Below are positions 31,189 to 39,958 of a DNA stretch of 64,000 bases, in pieces. The notes under the pieces were generated by a model. The model was not told where the DNA came from. It was given only the letters and a program-made list of their open reading frames with translations, and ran no database searches. The translations under genes were made by a program, and so were the position numbers. The stretch covers positions 2,046,001-2,110,000 of the forward strand of contig NZ_CP108095.1 of NCBI RefSeq assembly GCF_036194065.1, read 5' to 3'. Position 1 is the stretch's first letter. Each line of letters begins with the position of its first letter. This DNA is from Streptomyces sp. NBC_00239. Its GTDB lineage: Bacteria; Actinomycetota; Actinomycetes; Streptomycetales; Streptomycetaceae.

Positions 31189-32397
31189 TCACCGCATAAT
31201 GGCCGGATTTGCCAGTCGTACCAGTTCCAGGGCCTGATCGGGGAACCATTCGCCGGCCTTCGGTGCGGCCACCCCGCGCTCGGGGTCGCGCGGGCCGCGG
31301 GTGCCGCGCAGGCACGAGCCGTCCGACTCCCCCGGGGTCTTGATCCAGAGGGTGGCGTCGTGGAGGACGTACCCGGTGCGGGTGCTGGGCCGGACGCCCA
31401 GGCCCCGACCGGGCGGGTTGCACCAGTCCTGCGGCTCGCGGTACTTGCCCGCGGGGGCCTTCCACGGACCGCGGCCGTTGCGGCTGGTGTCGGTGACGAA
31501 GTGTTTCATCCTGGCCGGATCCAGTACCCGGGCGCGGGCGTCGATCCAGGCCTGCGCTTCGGCGTGCGGGCGCCACTGGTCGGGGCAGTGGGCGCTGTCA
31601 CCGCCGGACTCGGCGTACGCGAGGCAGACGGAGACCAGGTAGGCGAACCACACGTTGGCGGCGTCGGTGTTGTAGTTGGAGACGTTGACGGCGAAGCCGG
31701 TGGCCCGGTCGATGCCGGCCTGCCGCAGCCGGGGCACGATGCTGTTGACGGTGTGCCAGCCGGCGTGCCCGGTGTCGAGGTAGACGTCGGTGGCCGGCTT
31801 GGCCTCCAGGGCCCGTACCGCGTAGTCGATCTCGGTGTAGCGGGCGGCGGTCCGGGTGCCGGCCGCCTCGTCGCCGCCGGCCACGTCCGCCGGGCACTCG
31901 CGCGGCAGCAGGGCCAGCGAGTCGGGTTCCAGGACGACGATCGCGCGGTGGTCGTCGATGCCGCGGGCGACGGCGTCGATCCAGTTGCGGTACGCGGCCG
32001 TGCCGGAGGCGCCGCCCGCCGAGTACTGGGAGCAGTCCCGGCCCGGCACGTTGTAGAGGACGAGGACCGGCAGGGACTGCTGCCGGGCCGCGTCCAGGGT
32101 GGTCGCGCGGGCTTCGGCCTCCGCCTGGGCCGGTGTCTGGTCGCCGAGCCACACGGCGTGCGGGGTGGCGGCCATCGCGGTGATCGCTTCCGCCTCGCGG
32201 CCCCGGCCGGCGGCACCGAGCTGCCGGGCCTGGGCGTGCGCCGCGGGGTTGGCGGCCGGGACGTAGAGGGGCAGTTCGGGTACGGCGGCCTGCCGGTGGA
32301 CCGCCGGCAGGGCGGGTACGGACGGGGCGCCGGGGAGCAGGACGGCCGCGAGGGCGGCGGCGGGCAGCAGGGCCCGTACGAGGTGTCGGTGGTGCAC
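31189..32397 (-). CDS. secreted glycoside hydrolase family 6 (cellulase)
   Basis: Predicted secreted beta-1,4-glucanase of 402 residues. After a GTG start comes a signal peptide (RALLPAAALAAVLLPG) and a Pro/Ala linker, then the GH6 catalytic domain. GH6 landmarks are VLYNVPGRDCSQYSAGG with the catalytic Asp, VVLEPDSLALL, YLDTGHAGWH and WCNPPGRGLG. No cellulose-binding module is seen. The open frame runs upstream into the dispersed repeat at 32541-32652. I reject that extension because it would translate the repeat and bury the signal peptide. Confidence 0.92.
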   Translation of the reverse strand: MHHRHLVRALLPAAALAAVLLPGAPSVPALPAVHRQAAVPELPLYVPAANPAAHAQARQLGAAGRGREAEAITAMAATPHAVWLGDQTPAQAEAEARATTLDAARQQSLPVLVLYNVPGRDCSQYSAGGASGTAAYRNWIDAVARGIDDHRAIVVLEPDSLALLPRECPADVAGGDEAAGTRTAARYTEIDYAVRALEAKPATDVYLDTGHAGWHTVNSIVPRLRQAGIDRATGFAVNVSNYNTDAANVWFAYLVSVCLAYAESGGDSAHCPDQWRPHAEAQAWIDARARVLDPARMKHFVTDTSRNGRGPWKAPAGKYREPQDWCNPPGRGLGVRPSTRTGYVLHDATLWIKTPGESDGSCLRGTRGPRDPERGVAAPKAGEWFPDQALELVRLANPAIMR

Positions 32398-32540
32398 GGC
32401 AGCCGACGCTGGTGCAGGGTCCGTGGGCGGGTCAAGCCGCGTTACCCGCCCGGCGCAAACCCACAACCCGCACGGGTTGCCCCCGTCACCGCCCTTGCCC
32501 GCCCCACCAGCCCCGCCGACGCGCTGGGCGCAACACCCCT

Positions 32541-32652
32541 CAGCCTCGCCGGCGTTTGAGGCGCGGGGTTTGGGGCGGAGCCCCAAGGACAACCCGGCTC
32601 CGCCGGGCACCGGGCTCCGCCCGGACCAGCGCCTCAAACGCCGGCGAGGCTG
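32541..32652. repeat. 112-bp palindromic dispersed repeat, copy 2
   Basis: Second full copy of the element centred near 15796, in reverse orientation. Its arms are 24 bases (32541-32564 and 32629-32652). Reverse-complemented, it matches the first copy over its whole length apart from about three substitutions and one small indel. Decayed arm fragments follow to about 32800 (for example 32703-32725). The surrounding gap 32398-32826 between the GH6 and xdhC genes has no credible gene. Confidence 0.93.
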
Positions 32653-32826
32653 GAGTGACCCCTCGGGCAGCGGGCGAGGCCGGGGTTTCGCGCCCGCGAG
32701 GTCGGCGAGGCTGGAGGTTGCCGTCCAGGCAGGGGGTTGCCCCTCGGGCAGGCGGCGAGGTTGGGGGAGGCCCGCCAGGGCTGAGGTTGCGCGGGGTCGC
32801 CGGCACGGCTGGGGGGTCGGGGGTGG

Positions 32827-33978
32827 TTAGGCGACCACGCCGATGCGGGTGACGGTGGTGGCGGAGGCGTCGTGGTGGATCGGGGTGTGCGCACCGGTCA
32901 GCGAGGACCCGCTGCCGCCCCGCCGGTTGGCGACGATCTCGGCGGCGATGGAGAGCGCCGTCTCCTCCGGGGAGCGCGCACCGAGGTCCAGGCCGATCGG
33001 AGAGCGCAACCGGGCGAGTTCGAGCTCGGTGACACCGACCTCGCGCAGCCGCTTGTTGCGGTCCTCGTGGGTCCGGCGGGACCCCATCGCGCCGACGTAC
33101 GCGACCGGCAGCCGCAGCGCGAGTTCGAGCAGCGGCACGTCGAACTTGGCGTCGTGCGTCAGCACGCACAGCACGGTGCGGCCGTCGACGGCGGCCCCGG
33201 CGAGGTAGCGGTGCGGCCAGTCGACGACGATCTCGTCGGCGTCGGGGAAGCGGGCCCGGGTCGCGAAGACCGGCCGCGCGTCGCAGAGCGTGACGTGGTA
33301 GCCGAGGTACTTGCCGATCCGCACGAGCGCGGACGCGAAGTCGATGGCCCCGAAGACGATCATGCGCGGCGCGGGCACGCTGGACTCGACGAGGATCGTG
33401 AGCGGCTCGCCGCAGAGCCGCCCGTCGGCGCCGATCTCCAGCACGCCGGTCTTCCCGGCGTCCAGCATGGCGCGGGCCTCCTCGGCGACCGTGCGGTCGA
33501 GCTCGGGGTGACCGCCGAGTCCGCCCTCGTACGGCCCCTCGGCGCGGACCAGCACGGCGCGGCCCATCAGCTCGGCCGGGCCGGCGGCGATCCGGGCCAC
33601 GGCGGCGGGCTCGCCCTGTGCGGCGGCGGCCAGCGCGGCCTCGAAGACGGCGCGCCCGGGGGCGCCGGCGCGCACCGGGGTGACGAGTATGTCGATGATG
33701 CCGCCGCAGGTCAGGCCGACCGCGAAGGCGTCGTCGTCGCTGTAGCCGAAGCGTTCCAGGACGCTCTCGCCGTCGTCGAGCGCCTGCCGGCACAGGTCGT
33801 AGACGGCGCCCTCCACGCACCCGCCGGAGACCGATCCGATGGCCGTGCCGTCGGCGTCGACGGCGAGCGCGGCGCCGGGCTGCCGGGGCGCGCTGCCGCC
33901 CACCGCCACGACCGTGGCGACGGCGAAGTCTCGTCCCTGCTCGACCCACCGGTTCAGCTCTTCGGCGATGTCCAGCAT
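32827..33978 (-). CDS. xdhC: XdhC/CoxF-family molybdenum hydroxylase maturation factor
   Basis: Protein of 383 residues needed to insert a sulfurated molybdenum cofactor into xanthine dehydrogenase-type enzymes. It has the XdhC/CoxI N-terminal region (ATVVAVGGSAPRQPGAALAV, GSVSGGCVEGAVYD) and a C-terminal Rossmann domain (MIVFGAIDFASALVRIG and YVGAMGSRRTHEDR). ATG 33978 has a strong GAGGAGG site. It lies downstream of the purine permease gene in the same direction as the hydroxylase subunits, so it probably serves them. Confidence 0.92.
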   Translation of the reverse strand: MLDIAEELNRWVEQGRDFAVATVVAVGGSAPRQPGAALAVDADGTAIGSVSGGCVEGAVYDLCRQALDDGESVLERFGYSDDDAFAVGLTCGGIIDILVTPVRAGAPGRAVFEAALAAAAQGEPAAVARIAAGPAELMGRAVLVRAEGPYEGGLGGHPELDRTVAEEARAMLDAGKTGVLEIGADGRLCGEPLTILVESSVPAPRMIVFGAIDFASALVRIGKYLGYHVTLCDARPVFATRARFPDADEIVVDWPHRYLAGAAVDGRTVLCVLTHDAKFDVPLLELALRLPVAYVGAMGSRRTHEDRNKRLREVGVTELELARLRSPIGLDLGARSPEETALSIAAEIVANRRGGSGSSLTGAHTPIHHDASATTVTRIGVVA

Positions 33979-34070
33979 GTCGGCCTCCTCGGAGGATCGG
34001 TTCCAGTATCGGACGGGTGAAGGGGAAAGCGCCGCCCCGGCCCTTCGCGGGGCCCGGACGGCGCCCGTGC

Positions 34071-35531
34071 TCAGTGGATGTTGAGCCAGCCCTCGATCGG
34101 GTGCAGAGCGTAGAACACCACGAAGATCGCGGTGAGGCCCCACATGAAGCCGCCGATCTCGCGGGCCTTGCCCTGCGCGACCTTGATGGCGACGTACGAG
34201 ATGACGCCCGCGGCGACACCGGCGGTGATCTGGTACGTGAAGGGCATGATCACGACGGTCAGGAAGACCGGGATCGCGACCGAGCTGTCGGCCCAGTCCA
34301 CGTGGCGGGCGTTCTGCATCATCATCGCGCCGATGACGACCAGGGCCGCGGAGGCGACCTCACCCGGGACGATCTGCGTGATCGGGGTGAAGAAGATGCA
34401 GGCGGCGAAGAACAGGCCGGTGACCACGGAGGCGAGGCCCGTACGGGCGCCCTCGCCGACACCGGTGGCGGACTCGACGAACACGGTCTGGCCGGAGCCG
34501 CCCGCGACGCCGCCGATGGCACCGCCTGCGCCGTCGATGAACAGGGCCTTCGACAGGCCGGGCATGCGGCCCTTGTCGTCGGCGAGCTTGGCCTCGGTGC
34601 CGACGCCGATGATGGTGGCCATCGCGTCGAAGAAGCCGGCCAGCACCAGGGTGAAGACGATCATGCCGATCGTCATGGCGCCGACCTCGCCCCAGCCGCC
34701 GAACTCGACGTCGCCGAAGAGCGAGAAGTCGGGCATCGAGACCGCGGAGCCGGCGAGCTCCGGCGGGCCGCTGCGCCAGGCCTTCGGGTCGATGTCGGCG
34801 ACGACGTTGAGGAGGGTGGCGAGGATGGTTCCGCCGACGATGCCGATCAGGATCGCGCCGGGCACCTTGCGCGCCTGCAGCATGAAGATGGCCAGCAGGG
34901 TCACGCAGAAGATCAGGACGGGCCAGCCGGCGAGCTCGCCGGCGGGACCGAGGGTGACGGGACCGCCACCCTGGGAAGCGTGCACGAATCCGGCCTTCAC
35001 CAGGCCGATCAGGGCGACGAACATGCCGATGCCCATGGTGATCGCGTGCTTGAGGGCGAGCGGGATCGCGTTCATGATCATCTCGCGGAGGCCGGTGACG
35101 ACCAGGAGACAGATCACGACGCCGTACATCACGCACATGCCCATGGCCTGCGGCCAGGTCATCTCGGGGGCGACCTGGGAGGCGAGCACACCGGACACCG
35201 AGAGTCCGGCGGCCAGGGCGAGCGGAACCTTGCCCACGAAGCCCATGAGGAGCGTGGTCACGGCCGCGGCGAAGGCGGTGGCCGTGATGAGAGCCTTCTG
35301 GCTCAGGGTGTCACCGGCGGCGTCTTTCCCCGAGAGGATCAGGGGGTTGAGAAGAAGGATGTACGCCATCGCCATGAAGGTCGTGATACCGCCACGAACC
35401 TCGTTGCCGACGTTGGATCCTCTGTGGGTTATGTGAAAGTACCGGTCGAGCCAGGACCGTCCGGCGGGGTTGAGCGAGCCGGAGCCCGCATCTTCCGCGG
35501 TGGTCTTGGACTCCACTGACGACTGGGTCAT
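34071..35531 (-). CDS. AzgA-type purine (hypoxanthine/guanine/xanthine) permease
   Basis: NCS2-superfamily transporter of 486 residues with twelve to fourteen helices. The opening RYFHITHRGSNVGNEVRGGI and TTFMAMAYILLLNPLIL are characteristic of the AzgA branch, which imports adenine, guanine or hypoxanthine by proton symport. The conserved SGQTVFVESATGVGEGARTG loop is intact. It stands between xdhC and the xanthine dehydrogenase subunits, consistent with purine salvage and breakdown. Confidence 0.92.
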   Translation of the reverse strand: MTQSSVESKTTAEDAGSGSLNPAGRSWLDRYFHITHRGSNVGNEVRGGITTFMAMAYILLLNPLILSGKDAAGDTLSQKALITATAFAAAVTTLLMGFVGKVPLALAAGLSVSGVLASQVAPEMTWPQAMGMCVMYGVVICLLVVTGLREMIMNAIPLALKHAITMGIGMFVALIGLVKAGFVHASQGGGPVTLGPAGELAGWPVLIFCVTLLAIFMLQARKVPGAILIGIVGGTILATLLNVVADIDPKAWRSGPPELAGSAVSMPDFSLFGDVEFGGWGEVGAMTIGMIVFTLVLAGFFDAMATIIGVGTEAKLADDKGRMPGLSKALFIDGAGGAIGGVAGGSGQTVFVESATGVGEGARTGLASVVTGLFFAACIFFTPITQIVPGEVASAALVVIGAMMMQNARHVDWADSSVAIPVFLTVVIMPFTYQITAGVAAGVISYVAIKVAQGKAREIGGFMWGLTAIFVVFYALHPIEGWLNIH

Positions 35532-35758
35532 GGTGCCTAACTCCCAAGGTTCAAAGGGGCACCCGCATGAAGATTGGAGATCGCGGGATTTGGGATGCTG
35601 CGTTTGGCTGCACGACCCGGGGTGACGGCCCGAGACGAAGCGTTCGTGGATGGTGCGTGGGGGTGAAGGGACCGCGAGCGGTGCGGTACTTCGATACTCC
35701 GGGCGGTGTGGGCGTGAAGTGTGACGTTCCCGTCCCGCACCGCCCGGAGAGTCCGGGG

Positions 35759-35782
35759 TCCGGGGGCCTCGCGGCCCCCGGA
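35759..35782 (-). terminator. terminator of the xanthine dehydrogenase operon
   Basis: A perfect 10-bp stem (TCCGGGGGCC / GGCCCCCGGA) with a four-base loop lies 11 bases beyond the stop codon of the large subunit. There is no T-run, as is usual for Streptomyces hairpin terminators. The remaining sequence to 35531 is the upstream region of the permease. Confidence 0.7.
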
Positions 35783-35792
35783 GCGCGCCGTC

Positions 35793-38198
35793 CTAGAGGG
35801 TGCCGGTGAGGGCTTCCGGACGGATCGGCGTCTTGTTGAGCTCCAGACCGGTCGCCTGCCGGATCGCCGCGAGGACGGCCGGGGTGGACGACAGGGTCGG
35901 CGCCTCGCCCATACCGCGAAGGCCGTACGGCGCGTTCGGGTCGGCGAGCTCCAGGACGTCGACCGGGATGGTCGGGGTGTCGAGGATGGTCGGGATCAGG
36001 TAGTCCGTGAAGGAGGGGTTGCGCACCTTCGCGGTCTTCGGGTCCACGATGATCTCTTCCATGATCGCCACGCCGAGGCCCTGGGTGGTGCCACCCTGGA
36101 TCTGGCCGACCACGGAGAGCATGTTCAGCGCCTTGCCGACGTCCTGGGCGGTGGCCAGCTCGACGACCTTGACGAGGCCGAGCTCGGTGTCCACCTCGAC
36201 CACCGCGCGGTGCGCGGCGAACGTGTACTGGACGTGGCCGTCGCCCTGGCCGGTCTTCAGGTCGAACGGGACGGTCGGGCGGTGGCGGAACTCGAGTTCG
36301 AGGTCGATCGCGTCCTCGCCCTCCAGGACCTCCGCGATGTCCGCGAGGACCTCGCCGCCGTCGGTGACGACCTTGCCGCCTTCGAGCAGCAGCTCGGCGG
36401 TGGCCCACGCCGGGTGGTAGGAGCCCTTCTTGCGGCGGCCGATCTCCAGGACGGCCTCGCGGACGGCCTCACAGGTGTTCTTCACGGCGCCACCGGTCAT
36501 GTACGTCTGCCGCGAGGCGGACGTGGAACCGGCGGAGCCGACCTGCGTGTCGGCCGGGTGGATGGTCACCTGCGTGACACCCAGCTCCGTACGGGCGATC
36601 TGGGCGTGCACGGTGACACCGCCCTGGCCGACCTCCGCCATGGCCGTGTGGACCATCGCGACGGGCTCGCCGTTGATGACCTCCAGGCGGACCCGGGCGG
36701 TGGAGTAGTCGTCGAAGCCCTCGGAGAAGCCGACGTTCTTGATGCCGACCGCGTAGCCGACACCGCGGACGACGCCCTCGCCGTGCGTGGTGTTGGAGAG
36801 GCCGCCGGGCAGCGCGCGGACGTCCGCGCCCTCGCCGGCGGTCTCCCACTGGCGCTCGGGCGGCAGCGGACGGGCCTTGACCCGGCGCAGCAGCTCGGCG
36901 ACGGGCGCCGGGGAGTCCACGACCTGGCCGGTGGGCATGATCGTGCCCATCTCCATGGCGTTGAGCTGGCGGAACTCGACCGGGTCCATGCCCAGCTTCG
37001 CCGCGAGCTTGTCCATCTGGGCCTCGTACGCGAAGCAGGCCTGGACGGCGCCGAAGCCGCGCATCGCGCCGCAGGGCGGGTTGTTCGTGTAGAGCGCGAT
37101 CGCCTCGATGTCCACGTCCTCCAGGACGTACGGACCCACCGAGAGGGACGACGCGTTGCCGACGACGGCCGGGGAGGCCGAGGCGTAGGCGCCGCCGTCG
37201 AGCACGATCTTGCACTTCATGTGCGTGAGCTTGCCGTCCTTGGTGGCGCCGTGCTCGTAGTAGAGCTTCGCCGGGTGACGGTGCACGTGACCGAAGAACG
37301 ACTCGAACCGGTTGTAGACGATCTTGACCGGCTTGTTCGTGGCCAGGGCCAGCAGGCAGGCGTGGATCTGCATCGAGATGTCCTCGCGGCCGCCGAAGGC
37401 ACCGCCGACGCCGGAGAGCGTCATGCGCACCTTCTCCTCGGGCAGGCCGAGGACGGGGGCGATCTGCTTGAGGTCCGAGTGCAGCCACTGGGTGGCGACG
37501 TAGAGGTCGACACCGCCGTCCTCCGACGGCACGGCCAGGCCGGACTCCGGGCCGAGGAAGGCCTGGTCCTGCATGCCGAAGGTGTACTCGCCCTCGACGA
37601 TGACGTCGGCGCGCTTGCGGGCCTCTTCCACGTTGCCGCGGATGATCGGCTGGCGGTGCACGATGTTCGGGTGCGGGACGTGACCGGAGTGGTGGTCGTC
37701 GCGGCCCTCGTGGATCAGCGGCGCGTCGGCGGCGAGCGCCGAGGCCTCGTCCGTGACCACCGGCAGCTCGCGGTAGTCGATCTTGATCTTGGCGGCCGCG
37801 CGGCGGGCGGTCTCCGGGTGGTCGGCGGCCACGAGGGCGACCGGCTCACCGTGGTGGCGTACCCGGCCGTTGGCCAGCACCGGGGTGTCCTGGATCTCCA
37901 GGCCGTAGTTCTTCATCTCGGCCGGCAGGTCGTCGTACGTCAGCACCGAGTAGACGCCGGGCATGGCGAGCGCCTCGGAGATGTCGATCGAGGCGATCTC
38001 GGCGTGGGCGACGGTGCTGCGCAGGGTCTGGCCCCACAGCATGTCCTCGTGCCACATGTCCGAGGAGTACGCGAACTCGCCGGTGACCTTCAGGGTGCCG
38101 TCCGGGCGGAGCGTGGACTCGCCGATGCCGCCCTTGTTGTGCTTCTGGGTGACGTTGGTCGGGGTACCGGCCGGAGTGGTGCGGGTGTTCTGAGCCAT
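35793..38198 (-). CDS. xanthine dehydrogenase, molybdopterin-binding subunit
   Basis: Large subunit (801 residues) of a molybdenum hydroxylase that oxidises hypoxanthine and xanthine. It has the aldehyde oxidase/xanthine dehydrogenase a/b hammerhead domain at the N-terminus, then cofactor-binding segments GVGGAFGGRE, PCGAMRGFGAVQACFAYEAQ and MAEVGQGG. The catalytic glutamate is in GLRGMGEAP near the C-terminus. It begins two bases after the stop of the iron-sulfur subunit. Substrate is inferred from the family plus PucR, XdhC and the purine permease nearby. Confidence 0.93.
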   Translation of the reverse strand: MAQNTRTTPAGTPTNVTQKHNKGGIGESTLRPDGTLKVTGEFAYSSDMWHEDMLWGQTLRSTVAHAEIASIDISEALAMPGVYSVLTYDDLPAEMKNYGLEIQDTPVLANGRVRHHGEPVALVAADHPETARRAAAKIKIDYRELPVVTDEASALAADAPLIHEGRDDHHSGHVPHPNIVHRQPIIRGNVEEARKRADVIVEGEYTFGMQDQAFLGPESGLAVPSEDGGVDLYVATQWLHSDLKQIAPVLGLPEEKVRMTLSGVGGAFGGREDISMQIHACLLALATNKPVKIVYNRFESFFGHVHRHPAKLYYEHGATKDGKLTHMKCKIVLDGGAYASASPAVVGNASSLSVGPYVLEDVDIEAIALYTNNPPCGAMRGFGAVQACFAYEAQMDKLAAKLGMDPVEFRQLNAMEMGTIMPTGQVVDSPAPVAELLRRVKARPLPPERQWETAGEGADVRALPGGLSNTTHGEGVVRGVGYAVGIKNVGFSEGFDDYSTARVRLEVINGEPVAMVHTAMAEVGQGGVTVHAQIARTELGVTQVTIHPADTQVGSAGSTSASRQTYMTGGAVKNTCEAVREAVLEIGRRKKGSYHPAWATAELLLEGGKVVTDGGEVLADIAEVLEGEDAIDLELEFRHRPTVPFDLKTGQGDGHVQYTFAAHRAVVEVDTELGLVKVVELATAQDVGKALNMLSVVGQIQGGTTQGLGVAIMEEIIVDPKTAKVRNPSFTDYLIPTILDTPTIPVDVLELADPNAPYGLRGMGEAPTLSSTPAVLAAIRQATGLELNKTPIRPEALTGTL

Positions 38199-38200
38199 GG

Positions 38201-38806
38201 TCAGACCGCCTCTCCCTGACGGGCGGCCGCGAGGCGGACCGCGTCGAGGATCTTCTCGTAGCCCGTGCAGCGGCAGAGGTTGCCGGACAGGGCCTCACGG
38301 ATGTCCTGGTCGGACGGGGAGGAGTTCTCCTCCAGCAGCGCGTCGGCCTGGACCAGGAGGCCCGGGGTGCAGAAACCGCACTGGACGGCGCCGGCGTCGA
38401 TGAACGCCTGCTGGATGTTGGAGAGCTCGACGCCCTCGCCGGTCTGCGAGTCGCCCGGCTTGGGCTGCCACTGCTTGGCCGCGTCCAGGGACACGCCCTT
38501 GCCGCCGCAGCCGCCGCCGGTGCCGCAGGCGCCGCCGTGGCCGTGCTCCTCGCGCTGCTTGGCGAACTCCGCCAGGCCCTCGACGGTCACGACGTCGCGG
38601 CCCTCGACCTGACCGGCCGCGACCAGGCAGGAACAGACCGGCACGCCGTCGAGACGGACGGTGCAGGAACCGCACTCGCCCTGCTCACACGCGTTCTTCG
38701 AACCCGGCAGGCCGAGGCGCTCGCGCAGGACGTAGAGGAGGGACTCGCCCTCCCACACATCGTCGGCTTCCTGCGGACGACCGTTGACAGTGAAATTGAC
38801 GCGCAT
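38201..38806 (-). CDS. xanthine dehydrogenase, 2Fe-2S subunit with Cys/Gly insertion
   Basis: Electron-transfer subunit of 201 residues. The plant-ferredoxin-type cluster ligands are ACEQGECGSC and VCSC; the second cluster has CGFC and CRC near the C-terminus. Between the two domains (about residues 88-125) is an extra His/Gly/Cys-rich segment (HGHGGACGTGGGCGG) plus a linker, making the protein roughly 35 residues longer than typical subunits. It lies between the FAD and molybdenum subunit genes with two-base gaps. Confidence 0.93.
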   Translation of the reverse strand: MRVNFTVNGRPQEADDVWEGESLLYVLRERLGLPGSKNACEQGECGSCTVRLDGVPVCSCLVAAGQVEGRDVVTVEGLAEFAKQREEHGHGGACGTGGGCGGKGVSLDAAKQWQPKPGDSQTGEGVELSNIQQAFIDAGAVQCGFCTPGLLVQADALLEENSSPSDQDIREALSGNLCRCTGYEKILDAVRLAAARQGEAV

Positions 38807-38808
38807 GA

Positions 38809-39705
38809 TTACGCAGCCCCTTCAAGCGAGCGGCCGTTGCCGGTACCGCGGTACTGCTCCCAGGTCCAGACGAGCTGGCGGCGAGCCATGATGCCGACCG
38901 CGTGCCGGCGGTACTTCGCCGTGCCGCGGACGTCGTCGATCGGGTTGGCCGCGCCGGAGGCGAGGTCACCGAACTGCTTGGCGATCGACGGGGTGATGAC
39001 CTTGCCGGACTCCCAGAAGCCGCCCTCTTCGAGCGCGGCGTTCAGGAACTCCTCGGCGGCCTTCGCCCGGATCGGGGTCGGCGCGGCCGAACCGATGCCG
39101 GTGCGGACCGTCCGGGTCTCGGGGTGCAGTGCCAGACCGAACGCGCAGACCGCGATGACCATCGCGTTGCGGGAGCCGACCTTGGAGTACTGCTGGGGAC
39201 CGTCCGCCTTCTTGACGTGGATGGTCTTGATGAGCTCGTCGGCGGCGAGCGCGTTGCGCTTCACGCCGGTGTAGAACTCGTCGATCGGGATCAGGCGGGA
39301 GCCGCGTACGGACTCCACCTCGACCTCGGCGCCCGCGGCGAGCAGTGCGGGGTGGGAGTCACCGGCCGGCGAGGCGCAACCGAGGTTGCCGCCGACGCCG
39401 CCGCGGTTGCGGATCTGCGGGGACGCGACCGTGTGCGAGGCGAGCGCGAGACCGGGAAGCTCCGTGCGGAGGTTCTCCATGATCTGCGTGTACGGGACGG
39501 AGGCGCCCAGGCGCACGACGTCCTCACCGACCTCCCACTCCCGCAGCAGACCGATGCGGTTCAGGTCCAGGAGGTACTCCGGACGACGGTGGTCGAAGTT
39601 GATCTCGACCATCACATCGGTGCCACCCGCAATCGGCACAGCTGTGGGGTGCTCGGCCTTAGCGGCGAGCGCCTCCTCCCAGCTGGCGGGGCGAAGGAAG
39701 TCCAT
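38809..39705 (-). CDS. xanthine dehydrogenase, FAD-binding subunit
   Basis: Middle subunit (298 residues) passing electrons from the iron-sulfur clusters to NAD+ or another acceptor. FAD-contacting motifs AGGTDVMVEI and RNRGGVGGNLGCASPAGDSHPA are present. It is the first gene of the leftward three-subunit operon and is divergent from pucR, 253 bases away. AAGAGAG precedes the ATG. Confidence 0.93.
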   Translation of the reverse strand: MDFLRPASWEEALAAKAEHPTAVPIAGGTDVMVEINFDHRRPEYLLDLNRIGLLREWEVGEDVVRLGASVPYTQIMENLRTELPGLALASHTVASPQIRNRGGVGGNLGCASPAGDSHPALLAAGAEVEVESVRGSRLIPIDEFYTGVKRNALAADELIKTIHVKKADGPQQYSKVGSRNAMVIAVCAFGLALHPETRTVRTGIGSAAPTPIRAKAAEEFLNAALEEGGFWESGKVITPSIAKQFGDLASGAANPIDDVRGTAKYRRHAVGIMARRQLVWTWEQYRGTGNGRSLEGAA

Positions 39706-39958
39706 GTGCGGCTCTCTTCTTCTTCATCGAGTCGTTCACTTCAAGCCAGGAGGGCCGAAGTCCCTCGACTGGTCGTTCACGTGCTGTTAACGCGGTGTGG
39801 AGTCAGTACACAAGCCGCGCGTCCCCCGGGTGCAGTCACCGAAACCATGAAGGAGTTGGCTGGGCGCCTCCCTCGTCTTGTAGATTCGTATAAAAGGCGA
39901 GGCCGAGCAGCCTCTCCGATTTTCAACGGCAACATCGAGACAGATCGGCGGCGACCCC
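39706..39958. promoter_or_regulatory. divergent xdh-pucR control region
   Basis: A 9-base direct repeat GTCGTTCAC occurs at 39731-39739 and 39772-39780, 41 bases apart, close to the xdh start. A TATAAA hexamer at 39889-39894 lies 65 bases before the pucR ATG and could be a -10 element. The layout suggests PucR binding between the divergent units; the exact sites are inferred. Confidence 0.4.

Noticed and set aside
32398..32637. N-terminal extension of the GH6 protein
   Set aside because: It would be encoded by the dispersed palindromic repeat and would place the signal peptide 80 residues inside the protein.
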